DNA from: Echinicola sp. 20G
GTDB lineage: Bacteria; Bacteroidota; Bacteroidia; Cytophagales; Cyclobacteriaceae
DNA: 64,000 nucleotides
NCBI RefSeq assembly: GCF_015533855.1
Contig: NZ_AP024154.1
Coordinates: 561,001-625,000 of the forward strand
Direction: 5' to 3'
This document shows positions 42,443-49,651 of the stretch, one piece after another (within the stretch, counting starts at the first letter, position 1; each line of letters opens with the position of its first letter). A program made the translations under genes and the position numbers. Under the pieces are notes generated by a model. The model was not told where the DNA came from, did not search any database, and saw nothing but the letters and a program-made list of their open reading frames with translations.

Positions 42443-43003
42443 TTAAAATCGTTTCTCGTAATGATTACTCGAAAACTCCAATCTCAATGCCTTCAACTTG
42501 CTACTCATTGATTCGTCTAACTGACGATCATTTACTTTAAGCACGAAACCACCGATAATATCCTTGTCAATCTTCTCCACCAATTCTACCTTGGATCTTC
42601 CTGAGATTTCTTTCACAGCAGCCTCAAAAGCTTTTCTTAAATCATCATTGATTTCAAAAGTAGTGGTCAACTCCGCTACTTGAATATCTTGATGAATGTT
42701 ATATTGTCCGTGGAATTCCTTTGCAATATCAGTAAGGATATCTTCTCTGTTCTTTCTTGAAACAATATCAAAGAAAGTCAAAGTTAGCTCCTGAGCGAAT
42801 TTAGAAAACACCTCTTTTACCACCTTAGCTTTTACATCAGACTTCACTATTGGGCTTTTCAGCAATAAAGCAAAATCCCTATTGGAAGCAACTACAGAAA
42901 GTAATTGCTGCATATCTTGGTGTACTTCCTTCAGTATTCCTTTTTCCACTGCCAGCTCCAGCAAGGATTTGGCATACCGAGAAGCGACTCTAGTTACTGA
43001 CAT
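42443..43003 (-). CDS. atpH: ATP synthase delta subunit
   Basis: Stator subunit that joins F1 alpha to the b subunits (OSCP). 186 aa, starting MSVTRVASRYAKSLLELAVEKG and ending with the conserved GGFVLKVNDRQLDESMSSKLKAL segment. Nine nt after atpF. Confidence 0.94.
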   Translation of the reverse strand: MSVTRVASRYAKSLLELAVEKGILKEVHQDMQQLLSVVASNRDFALLLKSPIVKSDVKAKVVKEVFSKFAQELTLTFFDIVSRKNREDILTDIAKEFHGQYNIHQDIQVAELTTTFEINDDLRKAFEAAVKEISGRSKVELVEKIDKDIIGGFVLKVNDRQLDESMSSKLKALRLEFSSNHYEKRF

Positions 43004-43012
43004 TCGTTCTGA

Positions 43013-43507
43013 TTAATTTAACTTAAGATCTTTAACAAATTCCTCTACAAGCTCTTGTTGTGCCTTTTCGGCTTCAAGGTTTTTGCGCAACAACTTCTCT
43101 GTTACCTCAAGTGCCAAATTAGCTACTTGATTTTTCACTTCTGATAAAGCTGCCTTTTTCTCTGTTTCAATTACCGCTTTAGCATCTTCAATCATTTTTG
43201 CTCCTACCTTAGATGCTTCGTTCTTCGCATCTTCAATAAGTTTAACAGAAGTATCATTGGCAGATTTCAAAATCTGATCTCTTTCCAATCTAGCTTCTTG
43301 AAGCAATTTCTCATTCTCAGCCTTCAAGTTGGCCATTTCATTTCTTGCATTCTCAGCAGCTTTTAGTGCTCCTTCGATTGCACTTTCACGCTCCTCTAGG
43401 GCAGAAAGAATTGGTTTCCAAGCAAATTTACCTAGGATAATCAAAAGAATCCCAAAACCAATAATTTGCCAAATGATTAATCCAGAACCAGGAATTATAA
43501 GATCCAT
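43013..43507 (-). CDS. atpF: ATP synthase F0 subunit b
   Basis: Peripheral stalk of F0. 164 aa. One N-terminal membrane helix (about residues 8-28, GLIIWQIIGFGILLIILGKF) followed by KPILSALEERESAI and a long charged coiled coil to the C-terminus. A single copy is present, so the stalk is a homodimer (no b' gene in the operon). It lies 79 nt after atpE, a gap that holds a hairpin. Confidence 0.95.
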   Translation of the reverse strand: MDLIIPGSGLIIWQIIGFGILLIILGKFAWKPILSALEERESAIEGALKAAENARNEMANLKAENEKLLQEARLERDQILKSANDTSVKLIEDAKNEASKVGAKMIEDAKAVIETEKKAALSEVKNQVANLALEVTEKLLRKNLEAEKAQQELVEEFVKDLKLN

Positions 43508-43548
43508 CTATATAAAATTTTAAGCTGTTTTGTTCAAATCTTAAAGTA

Positions 43549-43571
43549 GGGACAGACCTAACGCCCGTCCC
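43549..43571 (-). other. Intra-operon hairpin directly downstream of atpE
   Basis: Arms GGGACAGAC (43549-43557) and GCCCGTCCC (43563-43571) with two G-U pairs, 15 nt past the atpE stop and without a T run. It is placed where a 3' stabiliser would raise atpE message relative to its neighbours (inference). Confidence 0.5.
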
Positions 43572-43586
43572 CATTCTTTGTACTTC

Positions 43587-43844
43587 TTAGAAAGTGATGT
43601 TCTCGTTAAGAGCAATAAGTAGACAAACTACTACCGCAAATAGGGAAACCACTTCAATAAGGGCAGCAATAATCAACATAGCAGTTTGGATTTTACCAGC
43701 TGCTTCAGGTTGTCTTGCAATACCTTCCATAGCCTGACCACCGATTCTACCGATACCTAGACCTGCGCCTATCGCTACAATTCCAGCACCGATACCAGCA
43801 CCCAAAAGAGCGATGCCAGCAGTCAATAATAATGAAGTTAACAT
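43587..43844 (-). CDS. atpE: ATP synthase F0 subunit c
   Basis: Rotor ring subunit, 85 aa, two membrane helices joined by the polar loop ARQPEAAGK (residues 43-51). The ion-binding carboxylate is E64 ([12 protein letters not shown]). The residue after it is valine and there is no Gln/Thr/Ser set typical of sodium-binding rings, so proton coupling is likely (inference). It lies 33 nt after atpB. Confidence 0.95.
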   Translation of the reverse strand: MLTSLLLTAGIALLGAGIGAGIVAIGAGLGIGRIGGQAMEGIARQPEAAGKIQTAMLIIAALIEVVSLFAVVVCLLIALNENITF

Positions 43845-43877
43845 ACGTGTTATTATTTATAAATTGAACAAAGAAAT

Positions 43878-44903
43878 TTAATGATGATCATGCTCTGCCA
43901 CTGCCGCACCTATGTACATCGCAGAGAACAAGGTAAATACATAAGCCTGGATAGTCGCTACCAACAATTCAATCAAGTTGATAAATACTACCATCACCGT
44001 ACTTGCCACCCCTACTGCGTAGGATTCAAATACGAAGATCAAACCTATGAAACTTAGGATTACAATATGGCCTGCAGTGATCGCAACAAATAGTCGGACC
44101 ATCAAGGCAAATGGCTTTGTAAACAAGCCGATAATTTCAACAGGAACAATTACGATCAAAAGTGGCAATGGCACTCCAGGAGTAGCCACCACGTGCTTCC
44201 AGTAATCTTTATTTCCATTAAGGTTAGTAGCAAAAAAGGTGAATACCGCCAAGGTCATTGTCACAGCAATATTCCCAGTCAAGTTAGCAGCACCCGGAAC
44301 CAAACCAAGCAAGTTACCTATCCAGATAAAGAAAAATATGGTCAATAAGTACGGTGTAAACTTTTTGTATTTTGGGCCAATATTTGGCTTAGCCACCTCA
44401 TCTCTGACAAAAAGAACAAGCGGTTCAACAAAAGAGGCAATTCCTTTTGGCGCTCCATTCGGATTGTTTTTGTAATTCTTAACGGCAGAGAAAATCAAAA
44501 AGAAGATCACAACAAGAACTATTATTAGCATTGCCACGTTCTTAGTGATTGATAAGTCTATGATAAACCTGCTTTCATCTACAGCATGTAGCTTATCGTG
44601 CTCATTAATATAATAACCTTCGTGCTCAACCCCAAATTTGTGGGTTTCATGATCTTGGAAATCAGTGGAAGAATAAAATTCCAAACCACGGTCAGATGAA
44701 TAGATAATCACTGGTAAAGGCAACGTTACATGGGTATGACCCATTGTAGCAAAATGCCATTCATGCGAATCCTTAATGTGGTGCATGATAAAACCTGTCT
44801 TATTTTCTCCGCCTTCCTCAGGTGATGAGGCAAAAGTCGCAGTTGAAAGCGCCAGTAAAAACACTGACATCAAGGTGCTTATGCACAGAATCTTACGAAA
44901 CAT
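43878..44903 (-). CDS. atpB: ATP synthase F0 subunit a
   Basis: Stator proton channel. 341 aa from the ATG at 44903 (MFRKILCISTLMSVFLLALS). A signal-like hydrophobic start is followed by about 100 periplasmic residues, an N-terminal extension that Bacteroidota a subunits commonly have. About six helices follow from residue 125. The essential Arg lies in LMVRLFVAITAGHIVI. C-terminus rich in histidine (AVAEHDHH). Upstream are the two small atpI/atpZ-like genes. Confidence 0.94.
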   Translation of the reverse strand: MFRKILCISTLMSVFLLALSTATFASSPEEGGENKTGFIMHHIKDSHEWHFATMGHTHVTLPLPVIIYSSDRGLEFYSSTDFQDHETHKFGVEHEGYYINEHDKLHAVDESRFIIDLSITKNVAMLIIVLVVIFFLIFSAVKNYKNNPNGAPKGIASFVEPLVLFVRDEVAKPNIGPKYKKFTPYLLTIFFFIWIGNLLGLVPGAANLTGNIAVTMTLAVFTFFATNLNGNKDYWKHVVATPGVPLPLLIVIVPVEIIGLFTKPFALMVRLFVAITAGHIVILSFIGLIFVFESYAVGVASTVMVVFINLIELLVATIQAYVFTLFSAMYIGAAVAEHDHH

Positions 44904-44922
44904 CAACTAATTTATTATAGAC

Positions 44923-45306
44923 CTACTTAGAATGAGGGCGCAAGTTAGTTATTAAGCTGTATATATCAAACAACAAATACAACAAATAGATCACAAAAAA
45001 ATCAGCAAAAAACAGAATCTTATTATCTATTTTAGTAAATAAGCAAATAGCAATAAAAATCAGACTCGCCAAAAACCTTAGTATTGTTGCTCCCAAAACA
45101 ATTGCTACAGAATTTTCTTCTGACTGTTTTAGCAAAAATTGAATAAGTTTTCCGCTAAGTAGCATTAAGCCAAAGTAAAAAATGATGATTTGCCAGATGC
45201 GTCCATGGATCAAAGTGGGCCAAACAAATTGTACCAATAAGGTAAGTAGTACAATGGCAAGCGTAAGTAAAACAAGGGAAACGGTATGAGACTTCAATAA
45301 TTTCAT
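44923..45306 (-). CDS. Small membrane protein in the atp operon (AtpI-like position)
   Basis: 127 aa from the ATG at 45306 (MKLLKSHTVSLVLLTLAIVL), four hydrophobic segments. In size, topology and place directly before atpB it resembles the AtpI/UncI-like proteins that assist assembly of the c ring, though sequence similarity is not visible by eye. A TTG eight codons upstream is possible. 51 nt separate it from atpZ and 19 nt from atpB. Confidence 0.7.
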   Translation of the reverse strand: MKLLKSHTVSLVLLTLAIVLLTLLVQFVWPTLIHGRIWQIIIFYFGLMLLSGKLIQFLLKQSEENSVAIVLGATILRFLASLIFIAICLFTKIDNKILFFADFFVIYLLYLLFDIYSLITNLRPHSK

Positions 45307-45357
45307 TGCTTGAGAAAATATTTTCCGCAAAGTTACATTTTATTTCTTCTCAAGTCC

Positions 45358-45594
45358 TTAGTCTTTTTTCATTGACTTGAATAAACTATAAAAGGCTACT
45401 ACAATAGAAACAAAACAAAAAAGAAGAAGCCAAACAGGAAATTTCATTTGGCTTCTATCTTGAACAATCCATCCAAGCCAGGTTCCCAAACCTATAATTG
45501 CACACATTTGGAAAGCAAGGCCAATATATTTTACATACTCAGGATAATTATCCTGTGATGACTTCTTTTCCTTTGGTAAGTTCTGTTTTGTCAT
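45358..45594 (-). CDS. AtpZ-like small membrane protein
   Basis: 78 aa: a charged N-terminus (MTKQNLPKEKKSSQDNYPEY) and two helices (about residues 22-42 and 52-70), fitting the AtpZ/AtpI family (YIGLAFQMCAIIGLGTWLGW). AtpZ is linked to magnesium handling and F0 assembly in other bacteria. Its first 47 nt overlap the 3' end of the bactofilin gene in another frame, a long overlap. The next ATG (codon 30) would cut the first helix, so this start stands. Confidence 0.8.
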   Translation of the reverse strand: MTKQNLPKEKKSSQDNYPEYVKYIGLAFQMCAIIGLGTWLGWIVQDRSQMKFPVWLLLFCFVSIVVAFYSLFKSMKKD

Positions 45595-46006
45595 CCTTAG
45601 ACTTAGTGTTGTTTTTCACCGGCAACTCTATTTCTTTGCTATCGCTCTCTTCGATCATTTTACAAATCCCGTTGAATACTGCACCGTTTTCAATCACCAA
45701 TTTTCTTGTAAAAATATCTCCATCGATATCCGCAGTTTTTTTCAGGAACAAAATGTCAGAACACCTGATCTCCCCCTCAACCTTTCCTGCAATTTCAGCC
45801 TCCTTGGTATCAATATTACCTACCAAACGGGCGGAATCCCCAATGACAATTTTTGTCTTTGAGCTCAAGGTCCCCTCAACAGTTCCTTCAATACGAATAT
45901 TTCCAAAAGTGATGATATCACCTTTGATTGTTGTCTCTTTTGCGATTACATTACTGGAGTTTACCATCTCCGCTACTGATTTTTTTTCTTCTCCTTTATT
46001 AAACAT
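45548..46006 (-). CDS. Bactofilin (polymer-forming cytoskeletal protein)
   Basis: 152 aa. The central bactofilin beta-helix, about residues 17-115, has regular repeats such as VIAKETTIKGDIITFGNIRI, EGTVEGTLSS, GNIDTKEAEIAGKVEGEIRC and GDIFTRKLVI. Short disordered ends follow. It polymerises without nucleotide at the inner membrane and recruits cell-wall enzymes in other species. It is 2 nt downstream of the M23 peptidase gene. This pairing recalls bactofilin/M23 cooperation in Helicobacter cell shape (CcmA with Csd proteins). The C-terminal 15 codons overlap atpZ and lie outside the conserved fold. Confidence 0.9.
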   Translation of the reverse strand: MFNKGEEKKSVAEMVNSSNVIAKETTIKGDIITFGNIRIEGTVEGTLSSKTKIVIGDSARLVGNIDTKEAEIAGKVEGEIRCSDILFLKKTADIDGDIFTRKLVIENGAVFNGICKMIEESDSKEIELPVKNNTKSKDDKTELTKGKEVITG

Positions 46007-46008
46007 AA

Positions 46009-46890
46009 CTAATCGAATGTTATAAATTCTTGAGGGTTTTGTGGGTTCCCCTTATACCACAATTCAAAGTGAAGGTGCTGACCAGTAGTCTGTTCTCCGG
46101 TATTGCCTACCACAGAAATAACTTCTCCACCACTTACAGGCTCCCCTACTGATTTCAATAATACAGAATTATGCTTATAAATTGAAATCAATTCGTTCGA
46201 ATGCTGTACCGCTATCACATATCCTGTCTCCAAAGTCCAGCTGGCCAAAATTACCGTCCCATCAGCCACTGACTTGACAGGCTCATTTTCCTCAGCCACC
46301 AAATCAACCCCTAAATGATCTTTAGCCAAATCAAAACTACCTGTAACAATTCCCTTTAGCGGAGAGAAGAAATAGGTTTCCGTAAAAGAACTGGTAGATA
46401 TCCGTTCGAAACTTCTTTCATCTGGCGGAGCAGCCTGAAACTCTTCGATGACACTTTGGGTTGCTTCTCCTTTTTGATATAAATCTTCACTTTTGGGATT
46501 TTTAAATGGTTCTTGATTGCCAGTCACACTATCCTCTTCGCTTTGCACCGATTCTTCCTCATATTCCCCATCTATTATCTTTTGTATGTTTTCCACATAC
46601 CTATCCTTGGCCTGAACTTCTATCATCAAAGAATCTACGGTTTGAGACAAGGCATATATCTTCTTCATGTTTTCCGACTCCTGATAAGATGGATCAAACC
46701 AGCTTGCCAAAAAAGTCTTTGACATAATTAAAGCAATCAGGAAAAAACATAATAAAGTGAAAACCAAAATTAGCCCCACCCTAATTTTGTTGATACTTAA
46801 TGAGGTAATCACAGAAAAATCCTCTTCCCTTCTAATGACAAACAGGTACTTATTTTCTACCCAGCCTTTTATCTTTTGTTGTAGCCCCAA
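46009..46890 (-). CDS. Membrane-anchored M23 (LytM) peptidoglycan endopeptidase
   Basis: 293 aa. A short cytoplasmic start, one helix at about residues 34-56 (VGLILVFTLLCFFLIALIM), a coiled-coil segment (about 72-105), an acidic linker and the LytM domain (about 175-290). The zinc ligands are present: HLGVDLV (HxxxD) and GQHLHFELW (HxH), so it should be active. The start is TTG at 46890 (MGLQQKIKGWVENKYLF); no ATG precedes the helix. A TAnnTTTG box lies at 46921-46928. First gene of the operon that runs through bactofilin, atpZ and atpB-G. Confidence 0.9.
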   Translation of the reverse strand: MGLQQKIKGWVENKYLFVIRREEDFSVITSLSINKIRVGLILVFTLLCFFLIALIMSKTFLASWFDPSYQESENMKKIYALSQTVDSLMIEVQAKDRYVENIQKIIDGEYEEESVQSEEDSVTGNQEPFKNPKSEDLYQKGEATQSVIEEFQAAPPDERSFERISTSSFTETYFFSPLKGIVTGSFDLAKDHLGVDLVAEENEPVKSVADGTVILASWTLETGYVIAVQHSNELISIYKHNSVLLKSVGEPVSGGEVISVVGNTGEQTTGQHLHFELWYKGNPQNPQEFITFD

Positions 46891-46920
46891 TTGATTTAGT
46901 TTTTGCAGTTAATTAAGTTA

Positions 46921-46928
46921 CAAAAATA
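46921..46928 (-). promoter_or_regulatory. Predicted -7 promoter element (TATTTTTG) of the M23/bactofilin/atp operon
   Basis: An exact TAnnTTTG match on the minus strand, 30 nt upstream of the TTG start. It is the only clear promoter-like element ahead of the ten-gene unit. Confidence 0.4.
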
Positions 46929-46998
46929 TAATATTAAACATAAGCGTTTACATTATTGATTCAAAAGCACTAATTTGGGATTTTGATTAAAACTTTAA

Positions 46999-49644
46999 AT
47001 GGTGGACGTGAGAAAGCATTATTATCTTATTATACTTATTTTATTTAGTGTACTGGGCTGCTCTTCACAAAAAGATACGTTTACCAATAGGATGTACCAC
47101 AATGTAACGGCAAAGTTTAATGCCTATTTTCTTGCCAAAGAAAAAATCGATGAAGTTGAGGATAATTTCAAAAAAGCCTATCAAGAAGATTACACTCAAA
47201 TACTTCCTGTATTCACCCCAATAGACAGTTCAACAGTTGACAATAATGAAGAAAAACTTGCCGAAGCAAGAGAGCTCGCAGCAAAGGCCATAGACTGGCA
47301 CAGGATCAGCAACTGGGTAGATGACAGCTATTACTTGATTGGGTTGATCGATTATTATGAAGCCAAAACGGATGATGCCATCAACACATTTAAATACCTT
47401 AATGTCAATGGAGAAAACAATGATGTAAGACATCAAGCCCTTATCCAACTCCTTCGAATTTTTATCAACCAGAGAAAATTTGATGACGCTTCCTATGTTA
47501 TAGATTTTCTCTCTAAAGAAGCTGAAATCAGCAAGGAAAATAAAAAGAACCTTTATAAGACCTTGGCCTACTACTATGAAGTAAGGCAAGAAAAAGACGG
47601 TTTGATCGCTGCATTAGAAAAGGCACTGGAACTAAGCAAAGATAATTCAGAAAGTTCGAGACTCTACTTCACCTTGGCCCAGCTTTACCAGAGGGAAGGT
47701 TTTGATGCCCAAGCTTACTCCTATTATAGAAGCGCGATGGAAGGCAACCCTCCATATGAACTTGCTTTTTTCTCCCAACTATATGCCCAGAAAGTAGCTG
47801 AATTGGAAAAAAGTAAAGATTACAGAAAAGTACGAGAGTATTATGACGAGCTTTATAAAAATCGAAAAAATCAAGATTTAAGGGACGTTGTGCTGTATGA
47901 AAAAGCACTTTTTGAACTGAAACAAAACGAAATTGAGGAAGGCATAAGCTTACTCCATAGAGCTGCGCAAGAAACCGCTAAAAATGATATCCAGAAAGGC
48001 TATATCTATGAAAAGTTGGCTGAAATATATTTTGACCAAAAAGAGGACTATAGATCTTCCTTCTACTACTTGGACAGCGCACTTCAGTTCTTCAAACCAG
48101 AAGACAAACCTTTTAACCCTTTATCAGCCAAAAAAGATGTACTGGAAACATATACGGTTAATTACGAAACAATCACAAAAAATGATAGCCTGATCAGAAT
48201 CAGTCAACTTAGTCCGGAAGAACAGGAAAAAATTGCGGAGGATTATATTCAAAAAGAGGAGGAAAGGTTACTCGCGGAGGCCAAGAAGAAGACCCCAGAA
48301 AAAAACAGCAGTATATTTGACAATTTACTTGCATTTGGAGGAAATAGCACTGGAGCCACCTTCTATTTTGACAATCCAACCGCTATACAACAAGGTGAAA
48401 TAGAGTTTTTCAGAACTTGGGGAAATAGGCCGCTTGCAGATAATTGGCGCAGAAATGCCAGTGGCTTCCAATCAGCATCCAACTATGCTGACAACACCAA
48501 CAGTATTAATGATACTTCCACTATAGATGAACCTTCCGAAACCATTAAGAGCTCTCTTCCTGATAAGGCAAGCTTATTAGCCTCGATTCCAAATGATCCA
48601 GTCATGATCTCTCAGCTAAATGAAGAGCTGGAGACTTCTTATTTTGAGTTGGGAAAAGTCCTTTTCTTTGAGCTGAATAGACCTGATCTGGCCCGGGATT
48701 ATTTGGTAAAGATGATTCAGGAATATCCTGACTCTGAAAAAAAACCAGAAGCATATTATACATTATATTTGATTGAAAGAGAAACTAATGGGATGACAGA
48801 ATACTATGCTAATAAGTTAAATAAAGAGTTCCCTGATTCTCCATTCACCAAATCAGTCAATAATCCTGTAGAAGAGTCTTCCGGGACCATTGCAAACAAA
48901 AATGCTGCAGAAAACTATAGTCAAGCATATCTCTTGTTCAAAGAAGGCAGATATGACGAATCCCGTTCATTAATAAGAGCTACTTTGGACAATTATCCTC
49001 TAACACCTGTTACGGAGAAGTTGTTGATACTCGACATTATGATCACGGGTAAGACAGGTAGTAAAGAAACATATCAAACCGGGCTGGAGCAATACATTAG
49101 TACCACAAAAAATGAAGAGCTCGTAAAAATGGCAAGAAATATGCTATCAGTTTTGACAGGTGAAGTTAACAAAGCTCCTATTGCTAAAATTGATTCTATC
49201 GCCTTAAAAGATTCGGTGAAAGTAACTAACAATACAAGGATTGCCCAAGACGACAGCACATCAACAAAACCTGAAAGCATCTATAAGTTTGACGAGAACC
49301 AAACACACATATTTATATTAGTTATCGACCCTGACCAAGTGTCAAAAGCAAAAAACCTGACTGCTGAAATGGAAAATTTCCATGATGCGAATTATCCGAA
49401 TTCTAGATTGAGGACAGGAAGTCTATCCTTTAACAGGGAAAACTCAATCATTTTGGTAAGCCCATTTTCAAATGCGGAAAAAGCTTTGGAATACAGAAAA
49501 AGGTTCTTAACAGATTTTAAAGCTGAGGCGCTACCAGAGGAAACAAAAAAGAGTAGTTTTGTAATTTCAATACAAAACTTCCAACAACTGAACAAAAGGA
49601 AAGATATCTCCGAATACGAAGCTTTCTTCAAAGCCTCCTATTAA
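46999..49644 (+). CDS. sprE: Type IX secretion/gliding lipoprotein SprE/PorW-like
   Basis: 881-residue predicted lipoprotein; signal MVDVRKHYYLIILILFSVLGCSS with lipobox VLGC (cysteine at residue 21). The start of the mature part, TFTNRMYHNVTAKFNAYF, is diagnostic of SprE/PorW. Tetratricopeptide-like helical repeats run through most of residues 80-660, with a low-complexity linker near 450-510. SprE is needed for T9SS function and in PorW is thought to link the motor ring to the outer membrane. No other gld gene is adjacent; a PBP1A gene follows after 7 nt. The main T9SS operon is 4 kb away at 53.9-59.4 kb. Confidence 0.88.
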   Translation: MVDVRKHYYLIILILFSVLGCSSQKDTFTNRMYHNVTAKFNAYFLAKEKIDEVEDNFKKAYQEDYTQILPVFTPIDSSTVDNNEEKLAEARELAAKAIDWHRISNWVDDSYYLIGLIDYYEAKTDDAINTFKYLNVNGENNDVRHQALIQLLRIFINQRKFDDASYVIDFLSKEAEISKENKKNLYKTLAYYYEVRQEKDGLIAALEKALELSKDNSESSRLYFTLAQLYQREGFDAQAYSYYRSAMEGNPPYELAFFSQLYAQKVAELEKSKDYRKVREYYDELYKNRKNQDLRDVVLYEKALFELKQNEIEEGISLLHRAAQETAKNDIQKGYIYEKLAEIYFDQKEDYRSSFYYLDSALQFFKPEDKPFNPLSAKKDVLETYTVNYETITKNDSLIRISQLSPEEQEKIAEDYIQKEEERLLAEAKKKTPEKNSSIFDNLLAFGGNSTGATFYFDNPTAIQQGEIEFFRTWGNRPLADNWRRNASGFQSASNYADNTNSINDTSTIDEPSETIKSSLPDKASLLASIPNDPVMISQLNEELETSYFELGKVLFFELNRPDLARDYLVKMIQEYPDSEKKPEAYYTLYLIERETNGMTEYYANKLNKEFPDSPFTKSVNNPVEESSGTIANKNAAENYSQAYLLFKEGRYDESRSLIRATLDNYPLTPVTEKLLILDIMITGKTGSKETYQTGLEQYISTTKNEELVKMARNMLSVLTGEVNKAPIAKIDSIALKDSVKVTNNTRIAQDDSTSTKPESIYKFDENQTHIFILVIDPDQVSKAKNLTAEMENFHDANYPNSRLRTGSLSFNRENSIILVSPFSNAEKALEYRKRFLTDFKAEALPEETKKSSFVISIQNFQQLNKRKDISEYEAFFKASY

Positions 49645-49651
49645 TAACAAC

